A stretch of DNA of 7,491 nt from an uncultured Synergistales bacterium (GCA_905236605.1 CAJORD010000342.1:1-7491); one strand, 5' to 3'. Counted from the first letter of the stretch, positions 1 to 6,694 are shown. Program-made: numbers and translations. Notes: generated from the sequence alone by a model not told the origin.

Positions 1-68
1 CTGAGTTTAGACCGTATGGTGGAAAGGCAGTCCGGCTTATTAAAACAGCTGGAAGCACGCGACTTTAG
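1..68 (+). CDS. tnpB: TnpB (IS200/IS605 OrfB) RNA-guided endonuclease, extreme C-terminus only
   Basis: Only the last 21 complete codons are inside the window, read in the frame starting at base 3 and ending at TAG 66-68. They give a tail with RPYGG near its start and the ending AGSTRL. It resembles the common TnpB ending AGSPRL, and the stop codon sits inside the right-end hairpin, as is usual. TnpB is a compact RuvC-type nuclease guided by an RNA made from the same element end, and it cuts the element-free target site so that the element is retained. None of the catalytic residues or the zinc finger is in view, so activity cannot be judged. The other open frame here, frame 1 from base 1 to 204, is a shadow. 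Identification rests on the tail plus the hairpin, not on a domain. Confidence 0.65.
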   Translation, partial: EFRPYGGKAVRLIKTAGSTRL

Positions 69-84
69 TCGTGTGAGGCTTCAC
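1..84 (+). mobile_element. Right end of an IS200/IS605-family (tnpB-carrying) insertion element
   Basis: Bases 52-82 form the hairpin typical of these right ends: GAAGC (52-56) pairs with GCTTC (78-82), and ACGCGAC (57-63) pairs with GTCGTGT (68-74) around the loop TTTA, leaving GAG bulged. The tnpB stop codon TAG lies inside this hairpin in the string CTTTAG, a recurring arrangement in the family. The string TTCAC (80-84) is a plausible terminal motif, so I place the boundary after 84, give or take a few bases. Directly after it an unrelated protein frame, resembling a helicase C-terminus, becomes open. The left end, the flanking target motif and any tnpA lie outside the window. Such elements insert without a target duplication, so none is expected here. 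Confidence 0.75.
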
Positions 85-85
85 G

Positions 86-598
86 ACACCCGACGGGGAA
101 AAATATTTCAATCATTTTTTTGTGAACGAAGACACCGGTTACGCGACTATAAAATTAGATTCGTGGGAAAAAGCCGTCATCGAAGAAGAATCTCGGCGCG
201 ATGATTTTGTGTGTTGGCTCAGAAATCCTCCGCGAGAAAAATGGGCATTATGTTTGCAGCGTTCTGAAAATGACACGATAAAAGGTTTTTATCCTGATTT
301 TTTAATCGTCCGTGACGTTCCTGAAACGGGATATGTAATTGACATTTTGGAACCGCATAGAGGCGACTTAACGGACAATCTTTCAAAGGCGAAGGCATTC
401 ATGAGATATATGGAACGACAGCCGAGCGCGCAAATTGGAAGAATTCAGTTAATCCGCGCAGGAAAAGATTCGCTCACAGGGCACAAAAAAATGAAACGTT
501 TAGATTTTTCTAGGAGTTACGTGAGAGATGAAGTAAAAAAAATTTTTTCAACAACGGAACTCGATAATTTATTTTTGAATGACAATTTAATAATTTAA
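86..598 (+). pseudogene. C-terminal remnant of a Res-like helicase/nuclease (type III restriction or DEAD/DEAH family), probably split by the adjacent element
   Basis: The frame is open from base 77 but reads as foreign-gene protein only after the element end near 84, giving about 170 residues to TAA at 596-598. It resembles, from memory, the C-terminus of large superfamily 2 helicases of restriction or defence type. Visible blocks are SWEKAVIEEE, WLRN, YPDFLIVR, YVIDILEPH followed by DNLSKAK, and GRIQLIR. PD followed 18 residues later by E-P-H resembles a PD-(D/E)XK nuclease core with His in place of the last Lys. The only early start, GTG at 122, has no Shine-Dalgarno sequence and cuts off residues that look homologous, so I do not treat this as a free-standing gene (if it were called as one it would run 122-598). 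The helicase motifs would lie left of the element, outside the window. Its base composition looks A+T-richer than glnN. An alternative is a stand-alone accessory nuclease gene. Confidence 0.6.
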
Positions 599-630
599 CT
601 TCTGGACACGATGCCCAGAAGTCGATTTTT
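598..630 (+). terminator. Intrinsic terminator between convergent genes
   Basis: ACTTCTGG (598-605) pairs perfectly with CCAGAAGT (615-622) across a 9-nt loop, followed by cgaTTTTT. It overlaps the last base of the helicase remnant's stop codon. On the minus strand the same hairpin is followed only by TAAATTATT, so it could stop the acyl-CoA synthetase transcript less efficiently. No other terminator lies between the two convergent genes. Confidence 0.75.
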
Positions 631-640
631 GATTCAAAAT

Positions 641-2266
641 TTATTTTTTGAAGAAGCTGCTGCCTTTTGCGTACATTTCTCTTAATTTTGGCTTTTCGAT
701 TTTGCCTGTTGGATTTCGTGGGACGTCAGCAAAAATAATTTTCTTCGGTCGCTTGTAGCGCGGCAACGCAAGACAGAATCTGTCAATCTCTTCGGCGGTG
801 CATTCCATTCCCTTTTTAACTTGAATAATCGCCGCGGGAATTTCGCCAAGTCGTGGGTCAGGCAAGCCTATAACTGCGACGTCATGAATTTTCGGGTGAG
901 CCGCCAAGAAATTTTCAATCTGGACAGGATAAATATTTTCGCCACCCATAATAACGACGTCTTTCTTTCTGTCAACGAGATACACAAAGCCGTCCTCGTC
1001 CTGCATCGCCATATCGCCCGTGAAGAGCCAGCCGTCTTTAATCGTTTCGGCCGTGGCTTCGGGATTGTGATAGTAGCAAAGCATTACGCCCGGCCCTTTA
1101 ACGCATAATTCGCCCGTGTCGCCTTGCTTGACTTCTTCGCCTTTGTCGTCAACGATTTTTAATTGCCAACCGTGTCCGGGGATTCCAATCGCGCCGACTT
1201 TTTTGATGTTGTCTAATCCCAAGTGAACGCACCCCGGGCCAGTCGATTCAGAAAGTCCGTAGTTTGTGTCGTACTTGTGATTAGGGAAGTAATCGAGCCA
1301 ATGTTTTATTAATGACGGTGGAACAGGCTGCGCGCCAATGTGCATAAGTCGCCACTGTGAAAGATGACGGCCCGCGAGTTTTAATTCGCCGCGATCGAGA
1401 GCCGTGAGAATATCCTGACACCACGGAACTAAAAGCCAAACTATAGTACAATGTTCCCACGAAACGACATCAAGGATCGCTTTCGGCGAAGTCCCTTTGA
1501 GAATCACTGCGCGGCTTCCGGTGTACAGCGACCCGAACCAGTGCATTTTTGCGCCCGTGTGATATAACGGCGGAATGCAAAGGAAAACATCATCGTGCGT
1601 TGTCTGATGGTGAATAGCCTCCATTCGAGCTGACTGCATTAAAGCTACATGATTATGCAAAATCGCCTTGGGGAATCCCGTTGTGCCTGATGAAAAATAA
1701 ATTGCGGCTTCGTCGTTTTGGTCAACGAAAATTTTCGGCGACACTGACGAACAATTATTCACAGCATCGTTATAACTTTCTGCGAACGTCGGACAATTAG
1801 TCCCAACGAAGAACAATAAACATTTTTCACCAAGAGCAAGCACAGTGTTTTCGACACGGCCGGTAAATTCAGGCCCGAAGAATAAAATATCGACATCGGC
1901 AAGCTGAACGCAATATTCAATTTCTTCTGATGAATATCTGAAATTAAGAGGTACTGCGATAGCTCCGGTTTTAAGAAGCCCGAAATAAATCGGCAGCCAT
2001 TCCAGACAGTTCATTAACAAGATCGCGACTTTCTGACCTTTCTTGACTCCTCGTGAAAGCAACAGATTAGCAACTCTGTTAGCTTTCTCGTCAAACACCG
2101 ACCACGTGATCTCGCGTCGATAAGGCTTTAACGATGTCGGCTGAATTAAATCATATTCTTTCCATGTTAAGCGTAGCGGCTCTTGAACTTCTGGATTAAT
2201 CTCAACGAGAGCGACTTCATCGCCGTAGAGTTTTGAATTTTTCTCAAGTAAATCTGTAATTGGCAT
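641..2266 (-). CDS. AMP-forming acyl-CoA synthetase (fatty-acid/carboxylate-CoA ligase)
   Basis: A 541-residue cytoplasmic enzyme of the ANL superfamily, full length for the family. It should activate a carboxylic acid to acyl-AMP with ATP and then transfer it to CoA. Visible motifs are the phosphate-binding FSSGTTGFPK (191-200), YGLSE (336-340), the acceptor-domain block DGWLFTGD (411-418), the hinge DRKKD (432-436), and PTGK with the presumed catalytic Lys522. The N-terminal block at about 44-110 (TSLKPYRREITW, then VAILLMNCLEWLPIYFG) is the adenylation-domain entry. The chain length of the substrate cannot be read from sequence; a medium or long fatty acid or an aryl acid are all possible. 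The start is ATG at 2266. A purine-rich AGAAAGGA lies 14 nt upstream, a long spacing, and no better start exists. The gene probably has its own promoter (2332-2360) rather than depending on the fusion gene upstream. Confidence 0.93.
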   Translation of the reverse strand: MPITDLLEKNSKLYGDEVALVEINPEVQEPLRLTWKEYDLIQPTSLKPYRREITWSVFDEKANRVANLLLSRGVKKGQKVAILLMNCLEWLPIYFGLLKTGAIAVPLNFRYSSEEIEYCVQLADVDILFFGPEFTGRVENTVLALGEKCLLFFVGTNCPTFAESYNDAVNNCSSVSPKIFVDQNDEAAIYFSSGTTGFPKAILHNHVALMQSARMEAIHHQTTHDDVFLCIPPLYHTGAKMHWFGSLYTGSRAVILKGTSPKAILDVVSWEHCTIVWLLVPWCQDILTALDRGELKLAGRHLSQWRLMHIGAQPVPPSLIKHWLDYFPNHKYDTNYGLSESTGPGCVHLGLDNIKKVGAIGIPGHGWQLKIVDDKGEEVKQGDTGELCVKGPGVMLCYYHNPEATAETIKDGWLFTGDMAMQDEDGFVYLVDRKKDVVIMGGENIYPVQIENFLAAHPKIHDVAVIGLPDPRLGEIPAAIIQVKKGMECTAEEIDRFCLALPRYKRPKKIIFADVPRNPTGKIEKPKLREMYAKGSSFFKK

Positions 2267-2287
2267 TGAGTAAATCTAAATCCTTTC

Positions 2288-2328
2288 TAAAATTAAAGTC
2301 CTGCTGATTATAAATTCAACAGGACTTT
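2288..2328 (-). terminator. Intrinsic terminator after the VanY-nucleoside hydrolase gene
   Basis: On the minus strand AAAGTCCTG (2328-2320) pairs perfectly with CAGGACTTT (2303-2295) across a 16-nt loop, followed by AATTTTAG. The U-tract is short, so termination may be partial. The hairpin ends only 28 nt before the acyl-CoA synthetase ATG, leaving no room for a promoter between them. Confidence 0.65.
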
Positions 2329-2331
2329 GCG

Positions 2332-2360
2332 AAAATAACTCAAATTTTTTTTTATGTCAA
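2332..2360 (-). promoter_or_regulatory. Predicted sigma-70 promoter of the acyl-CoA synthetase gene
   Basis: A perfect -35 box TTGACA (2360-2355), a 17-bp spacer containing a run of nine A, then TATTTT (2337-2332) as -10 with 4 of 6 consensus bases. It starts four bases after the stop codon of the upstream gene. The predicted start is near 2325, inside the 5' arm of the terminator hairpin, so the new transcript would lack part of that stem. Confidence 0.55.
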
Positions 2361-2364
2361 GAAA

Positions 2365-4074
2365 TTAATATATTGGCGTTGTTAGAATTTTAATATAAAA
2401 ATCCCAGAACGCAGAAGTGTCTATTGCCATTACAATATCAGCTTTCATAACACCTTCAGGGAAACCTCTTCCAGTTTTCATGTCGTTGTTCATGTTCTGT
2501 TTCCATGTTACGACACGCCCCGAATTTATGCCGGGAGTGTTGTCCACGGTGATGTAACGTTCCTGAAGATCTGTGATTAATTCTGGCTTCAAGAATATTA
2601 TAGGCACTACTACGTCCCATACGTAATCAGCATCTGAGTTAGTAAAACTTTTTTGGTTTGACTCTATTAATTTTGTTATGGCGTTGGTATCATTTTCAGC
2701 GATACGATCATAAAATGCTCTAGTTAGATGAATACTTCGCGCAAGGTCATCGGGAACTACGATCTGTTTCTTCCAGCCTGCTGAAAGACATAATTTTATT
2801 GCGTCAGGATCATAAAACCAGTTCATTTCGGCAGCGGGCGTAGCATTACCCGGAACATCAATATCACCGCCCATATAAATTATTCCCGCGGCATCTCTAG
2901 CAAGTTCGGGATATTTCTTCAGAGCATATGCAATATTTGTAGCTGGGCCGATGGCCATTATAGTTACTTCGCCTGGATTAGATTTCACACTTTCAATTAT
3001 AAAATCCCATGCAGGAAGTTCTTTAGCTCTGGTTGTTGGATAGCCTAAAAGAGGTTCTCTGTTCAAATTAAGATAATGCTTTGGCCGCTTCGATAGATCG
3101 GCAAACTCATTAACAGAAAAATCCCAATATGCTCCGCAGAAGTTCGGCATTCCGTATAGTTTTGCTTCCTCAATCATGTTTCTGAATCCTGCAAGAGGTT
3201 CATCAGTTCCTTGATACACAGGAATATCAGAGCGTCCTATTAGTTCGAGTTGGCGTAAAGCAGCAGTCGTAGCTTCGGCTAGAAAGACATTTCCTCCCGT
3301 TGTCGTAATACCGAGAAAATCAAGCATTCCTAACTTGTCTGCCTGTGCCAGAACGAATATAGCAAAAGCATCATCGTTAAGATACGCTGTGTCTGTATCC
3401 AGTATGACTTTGCGAAGTGTCTGCGTTTTTTTATTATCAAGCCATTCTTCAAAAGTCAAACCCGACTCCGTAATTTTTTTTGCCAGTTCTACATTATCAA
3501 TGTAACGAATATGCCAAGGTTCATAGGAATAGCCTGTAATATTGTCTTTCCCTTCCAGATACCTGAGAATAAAACCGTACTTGGCGAGTTTTGCATGTAT
3601 TTTTTCCCAAATTTCCGGATACTTCACCATGTCTTCGTTATAATAAATATCTTTCCCGTCTAATCGGAAGTAAAGATCGAGTGCGAGGCCTGTATGATGT
3701 TCTGAATACCCCGGTGTCGCAACTGTTTTAGCGGTATATTCCGGGCCGTATTTTTTTGTGAAGCGCTCCACAATGTCCATTTGTTCAGCAACGCTCCTGC
3801 GAGCCGAATCAAGTTCGATTTCGATATTATCATTTTTGAGCAAATCTTCCTTGAGAAGCAGATAGGCATCATAGGCTTTCTTTTCTACTTCAACGTCATC
3901 TCCAACTGAGTTTGTAATATGTACTGTTTTCAACATTTCTTCCCAGCCGTCAGGAAGTGAATGCGTTTTATTGACAAGCACCATGTAATTAATTCCAGTT
4001 CCTGCAAGGTCATCACCGAAAGCAGCACACGACATTAGCACAACAAGCATCATAGCAAATAAAAATTTTTTCAT
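2365..4074 (-). CDS. Secreted two-domain enzyme: VanY-type D,D-carboxypeptidase fused to an inosine-uridine-type nucleoside hydrolase
   Basis: A 569-residue protein. Residues 1-20 are a signal peptide: KK, a hydrophobic core, then LMSC at 13-16, a possible lipobox, or cleavage after AFG. Residues ~30-212 are a peptidase M15/VanY domain with SARRSVAEQ (90-98), SEHHTGLALD (124-133; predicted zinc ligands His126 and Asp133) and EPWH (185-188; catalytic Glu185, ligand His188), all intact. Residues ~220-565 are a nucleoside hydrolase: DTDTAYLNDD (226-235) supplies the calcium/ribose aspartates, followed by AIGPATN (374-380), IIYMGG (398-403), NWFYDPDA (418-425) and WD (486-487), where Trp replaces the His of the classic HD pair, as in other subfamilies. 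It should remove terminal D-Ala from muropeptides and split nucleosides into base and ribose outside the cytoplasm. The ATG is preceded by AAAGGAG at 8-nt spacing. Sampled lines are about 42% G+C, below glnN. Confidence 0.88.
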   Translation of the reverse strand: MKKFLFAMMLVVLMSCAAFGDDLAGTGINYMVLVNKTHSLPDGWEEMLKTVHITNSVGDDVEVEKKAYDAYLLLKEDLLKNDNIEIELDSARRSVAEQMDIVERFTKKYGPEYTAKTVATPGYSEHHTGLALDLYFRLDGKDIYYNEDMVKYPEIWEKIHAKLAKYGFILRYLEGKDNITGYSYEPWHIRYIDNVELAKKITESGLTFEEWLDNKKTQTLRKVILDTDTAYLNDDAFAIFVLAQADKLGMLDFLGITTTGGNVFLAEATTAALRQLELIGRSDIPVYQGTDEPLAGFRNMIEEAKLYGMPNFCGAYWDFSVNEFADLSKRPKHYLNLNREPLLGYPTTRAKELPAWDFIIESVKSNPGEVTIMAIGPATNIAYALKKYPELARDAAGIIYMGGDIDVPGNATPAAEMNWFYDPDAIKLCLSAGWKKQIVVPDDLARSIHLTRAFYDRIAENDTNAITKLIESNQKSFTNSDADYVWDVVVPIIFLKPELITDLQERYITVDNTPGINSGRVVTWKQNMNNDMKTGRGFPEGVMKADIVMAIDTSAFWDFYIKILTTPIY

Positions 4075-4100
4075 GAAAATTTCTCCTTTAATTTTTCAAC

Positions 4101-4130
4101 ATAAAAAATCGGGGTAGCAAACACCGCCCC
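4101..4130 (-). terminator. Intrinsic terminator after glnN
   Basis: On the minus strand GGGG (4130-4127) pairs with CCCC (4114-4111), the stem being extended by one mismatch, one G-U and one G-C pair, followed by GATTTTTTAT. The start codon of the fusion gene lies only 26 nt after the T-run and no convincing promoter is visible in between. The fusion gene may therefore rely on read-through of this moderate stem, or on a promoter inside the 3' end of glnN. Confidence 0.7.
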
Positions 4131-4143
4131 TTAATCTTTAAGT

Positions 4144-6267
4144 CTACGCCGAAAGCGACAACAAATTTCTATAAATCGGATATGGCCAAATATCCGCGGC
4201 TATGGTCAGCTCTGCGGCGTCGCACTTCGCTCTTATTGAGTCCATTAACGGAATAATCTCGCCGATTAATAAATCCGAACGTTTGCGAGCGTTCATGTGA
4301 GCAAGTCGTCCTTTGAGTTCGTAGAGATTCGCCGCGTCTTTAATCAAAGCGTTCTTAGCTCTTCCGATCCCGTTTATGTAATCGCGCCACGGTGTGCAAT
4401 CTCCGAAGTCAATTCCGTCGAAATTGCTCAATGAATTTTTCTCAAGAATTAATTGCTTTGACAACGCGGGCAAGACACCTTCCCACAACATGTCATATAA
4501 AACGGCCGCTTCAACTTCAAGACCTGTCGCAAAACTTTCCATTCTGACCTCGTGAAGATTTTCGAGTTCGTTGGCGCGATACACACCCAAGCTCGCGAGC
4601 ATTTCTTTATTTTCTGGCTTGAGTAATAAATCAATTCTGTCAGGCATCGTTTCGGCTTCGATTAAACCGCGTCGCTTTGCTTCTTCGTGCCATTCGTTCG
4701 TATAAGCGTCGCCCTCAAACAAAATGCTGCTGCCACGTCTGAAAGCTTCGCGCGCTGCTTCGAGTGCTGCGTCGATAGGCTCTTTGCCGTCCGTGATTTT
4801 TTCTTCGACTAATTTTGTAACTTCGTCAATGCCCCACGCCCACAAAGCTGCGAACATCGTAACGGGCAACGCGATTGACTGCGACGAACCGGGCGCACGA
4901 AACTCAAATTTATCTCCGGTGAACGCGACGGGTGAAGTTCTGTTTCTGTCCGAGTCGAACGGGATAATATCCGGCAATTTCGCCAGCCCTAAATCCATAA
5001 TGCCGCGTTCTGGCAAAGAGACATCATAATCATCAAGTCGCTTAATCAAATCCGTGAGCGCCGAGCCAAGATAGACACTTATAATCGAAGGCGGAGCTTC
5101 ATGACCGCCAAGCCTAAATAAATTTCCGGACGTGGCAATTACGGCTTGAAGGAGGCTGTGAAATTTTGAAACTCCAAGAACGGCCGCCGACAAGAACGTC
5201 AAGAAGATTACGTTGCGTCTATGACTGTTCGACGGCTTTAATAAATTTCTGCCTTCACTGTCAACAAGCGACATGTTCGTGTGTTTGCCCGAACCGTTCA
5301 TGCCATAGAATGGCTTCTCGTGAAATAACAATCTTAATTCATGTTGACGCGCTAATTTGCGCATCGTCTCCATCAAAATTTGGTTTTGGTCGCAAGCTCT
5401 GTTAGCGTCAGAATATAAATGAGCGAATTCAAATTGACATCTAGCGACTTCGTTATGACGTGCCAAAACTGAAACGCCGAGCCGTGCTAAATCTCTTTCG
5501 ACGTCTTCCATGTAACGCAAAACGCGCGGAGGAATTGCGCCGAAGTAATGATGATCTAATTTTTGGTCTTTAGCTGGCTGAGCGCCGATTAAAGTTCTTC
5601 CGCAAAATCTTATATCGGGCCTTAACTGCGCGCGCGGACGGTCGAGCAAAAAATATTCTTGTTCCGCACCGACGGTCATTTTTACGTTTTTAATCCCGCG
5701 TTGACCAAGAGTCTTTAATAATTTCAAAGCGCGACTTTCAACAGCATCGAGCGCACGAAGTAACGGAGTTTTCAAATCTAATGGCGTGCCGTCATAAGAC
5801 AAGAACACTGACGGAATGCAAAGCGTGCCGCCCTTAGGACTTTTCACGATAAACGCGGGGCTGCTGATGTCCCACGCTGAATAGCCGCGTGCTTCAAAAG
5901 TTGAACGAGTTCCGGCCGAAGGGAAACTTGAAGCGTCGGGCTCGCCTTGTGCAAGATGATGACCCCTAAAAACTTCAATAGGGTTGCCTTTGGTGTCGGC
6001 CATTGTGAAGGCCTGATGCTTTTCGGCTGTTAATTCTGTCTGTGGCTGGAACCAGTGCGCCCAATGCGTAGCGCCTTTGGAGATTGCCCAGTCTTTCATG
6101 GCGCCGGCGACTATGTCAGCGGCTTCGGGGCTCAATCGTTGACGGCCTTCCATGGCGGCCATAACTTGTTCATAAATATCTGAATTTAATTTTTGTTTCA
6201 TTATTCGAGCGTCAAATAACATCGAGCCAAAAATTTCATGTACGGTTTTGAATTCACGTTCCGGCAT
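4144..6267 (-). CDS. glnN: Glutamine synthetase, class III (GSIII)
   Basis: A 707-residue cytoplasmic enzyme of the usual GSIII length (about 700), much longer than GSI. It makes glutamine from glutamate, ammonium and ATP. Family blocks appear in order: HWFQPQT (71-77), ASSFPSAGTRSTFEARGY (112-129), the metal-binding GAEQEYFLLD (200-209), RHNEVARCQFE (270-280), HEKPFYGMNGSGKH (316-329) and the ATP/glutamate-binding NRTSPVAFTGDKFEFR (442-457). The block normally written HNEVAP-x-Q here reads HNEVARCQ, a possible lineage variant. The start ATG at 6267 is supported by AGAAGG 8 nt upstream, and the frame needs no correction. Transcription probably begins near 6325 from a TTGACA promoter overlapped by an inverted repeat, and stops at 4101-4130. 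No PII, GlnR or amt gene is visible nearby, so nitrogen control is not proven. Confidence 0.96.
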   Translation of the reverse strand: MPEREFKTVHEIFGSMLFDARIMKQKLNSDIYEQVMAAMEGRQRLSPEAADIVAGAMKDWAISKGATHWAHWFQPQTELTAEKHQAFTMADTKGNPIEVFRGHHLAQGEPDASSFPSAGTRSTFEARGYSAWDISSPAFIVKSPKGGTLCIPSVFLSYDGTPLDLKTPLLRALDAVESRALKLLKTLGQRGIKNVKMTVGAEQEYFLLDRPRAQLRPDIRFCGRTLIGAQPAKDQKLDHHYFGAIPPRVLRYMEDVERDLARLGVSVLARHNEVARCQFEFAHLYSDANRACDQNQILMETMRKLARQHELRLLFHEKPFYGMNGSGKHTNMSLVDSEGRNLLKPSNSHRRNVIFLTFLSAAVLGVSKFHSLLQAVIATSGNLFRLGGHEAPPSIISVYLGSALTDLIKRLDDYDVSLPERGIMDLGLAKLPDIIPFDSDRNRTSPVAFTGDKFEFRAPGSSQSIALPVTMFAALWAWGIDEVTKLVEEKITDGKEPIDAALEAAREAFRRGSSILFEGDAYTNEWHEEAKRRGLIEAETMPDRIDLLLKPENKEMLASLGVYRANELENLHEVRMESFATGLEVEAAVLYDMLWEGVLPALSKQLILEKNSLSNFDGIDFGDCTPWRDYINGIGRAKNALIKDAANLYELKGRLAHMNARKRSDLLIGEIIPLMDSIRAKCDAAELTIAADIWPYPIYRNLLSLSA

Positions 6268-6315
6268 TATACAAACCTTCTTTCAAATTTAAGCAAAAAA
6301 TTTCAAATAAAAACT

Positions 6316-6339
6316 GCTTAACTTAAAAATAAGTTTAGC
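6316..6339. repeat. Inverted repeat over the glnN -10 box, candidate operator
   Basis: GCTTAACTTA (6316-6325) and TAAGTTTAGC (6330-6339) are inverted copies with one mismatched pair and a 4-base AAAA centre. The right arm contains the whole -10 box of the glnN promoter and the left arm covers the predicted start. A repressor bound here would block transcription; alternatively it forms a weak hairpin in DNA or RNA. It does not match the GlnR or Ntr sites I know. Confidence 0.45.
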
Positions 6340-6360
6340 CTAAATATAAAAATCTGTCAA
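6332..6360 (-). promoter_or_regulatory. Predicted sigma-70 promoter of glnN
   Basis: A perfect -35 box TTGACA (6360-6355), a 17-bp spacer, and TAAACT (6337-6332) as -10 with 4 of 6 consensus bases. The A+T-rich stretch upstream could act as an UP element. The predicted leader is about 58 nt and shows no recognisable riboswitch. Confidence 0.65.
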
Positions 6361-6412
6361 TCTTTGCATAAAATTATAAAAATTATCCTTTAATTTGGGT
6401 ATGCTATAATCG

Positions 6413-6451
6413 GATAAGAAAAAAGCCCCTCGGCTGGTACCGAAAGGCTTT
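6413..6451 (-). terminator. Intrinsic terminator of the DUF1659-DUF2922 operon
   Basis: On the minus strand AAAGCC (6451-6446) pairs with GGCTTT (6427-6422) and TCGG (6443-6440) with CCGA (6433-6430), separated by a small internal loop, with a 6-nt apical loop. The stem runs directly into TTTTTTCTTATC. It stands 24 nt after the DUF2922 stop codon. Confidence 0.8.
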
Positions 6452-6475
6452 GAAAATGAATGAATGAACTTAAAA

Positions 6476-6694
6476 CTAGCTAAGATCGATCGCGGTTTCT
6501 TCTGTGGTTACGATCTTTGCACTCTTGATAGCGACGGGCGGATTTTCGAAAATGTCGCCGTTCGTCACTATACTTTGCATAAGCGTTTTGATGTTGCTTG
6601 CGCTTGCATTAGGATCGGCGTAGCTGTAGTTGATGCTCATGGAGTCGCCGTTCTCTTTTGCAAAAGTGAGCGATAATTTTGATACAGATGCCAT
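6476..6694 (-). CDS. DUF2922 family small protein
   Basis: A 72-residue protein of unknown function. Its pattern fits DUF2922 (PF11148) as remembered: an opening beta stretch KLSLTFAKENGD, then SINYSYADPNAS, a helical ASNIKTLMQSIVTNGDIF and a closing strand AKIVTTEETAIDL. I choose ATG at 6694 rather than the upstream GTG at 6703, because that GTG is itself part of the Shine-Dalgarno GAGGTG, which sits 6 nt before the ATG. The gene follows DUF1659 by 55 bases with no convincing terminator between them and ends at the hairpin at 6413-6451, so the two should share one transcript. It has no signal peptide or membrane segment. The same pairing occurs in many anaerobes without known function. Confidence 0.85.
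   Translation of the reverse strand: MASVSKLSLTFAKENGDSMSINYSYADPNASASNIKTLMQSIVTNGDIFENPPVAIKSAKIVTTEETAIDLS

Larger units (their letters stand above)
1..104 (+). ncRNA. Omega RNA (reRNA) 3' scaffold plus predicted guide of the tnpB element
   Basis: In this family the guide RNA overlaps the 3' end of tnpB and runs out through the right end, so that the scaffold ends at the element boundary and the following ~16-20 nt of flank serve as guide. The scaffold's last hairpin is at 52-82. The predicted guide is about 85-104, reading gacacccgacggggaaaaat, and lies within the helicase remnant. The 5' end of the RNA is beyond the left edge. The hairpin is directly visible; the RNA and its guide are inferred from the family's known organisation. 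Confidence 0.5.

Noticed and set aside
16..204. 62-codon frame on the + strand at the left edge
   Set aside because: It runs across the element end in a different frame from both the TnpB tail and the helicase remnant. I first considered it the upstream part of the helicase joined by a frameshift, but the right-end hairpin with tnpB stop explains the frame change better.
122..598. Stand-alone gene starting at GTG 122
   Set aside because: There is no Shine-Dalgarno sequence, and the codons before it (86-121) already read as matching helicase-like protein, so the start is a chance codon in a remnant.
821..1108. 95-codon + strand frame inside the acyl-CoA synthetase gene
   Set aside because: Antisense shadow of a gene with complete ANL motifs; no ribosome binding site or recognisable domain.
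3660..3872. 70-codon minus strand frame inside the VanY domain
   Set aside because: Out-of-frame shadow overlapping intact peptidase motifs.
4449..5405. Several short frames on both strands inside glnN
   Set aside because: All overlap conserved glutamine synthetase blocks in other frames and lack start signals.
6464..6676. 70-codon + strand frame opposite DUF2922
   Set aside because: Antisense shadow. The extended -10 upstream is noted separately, but the ATG has no Shine-Dalgarno sequence and the protein shows no family features.
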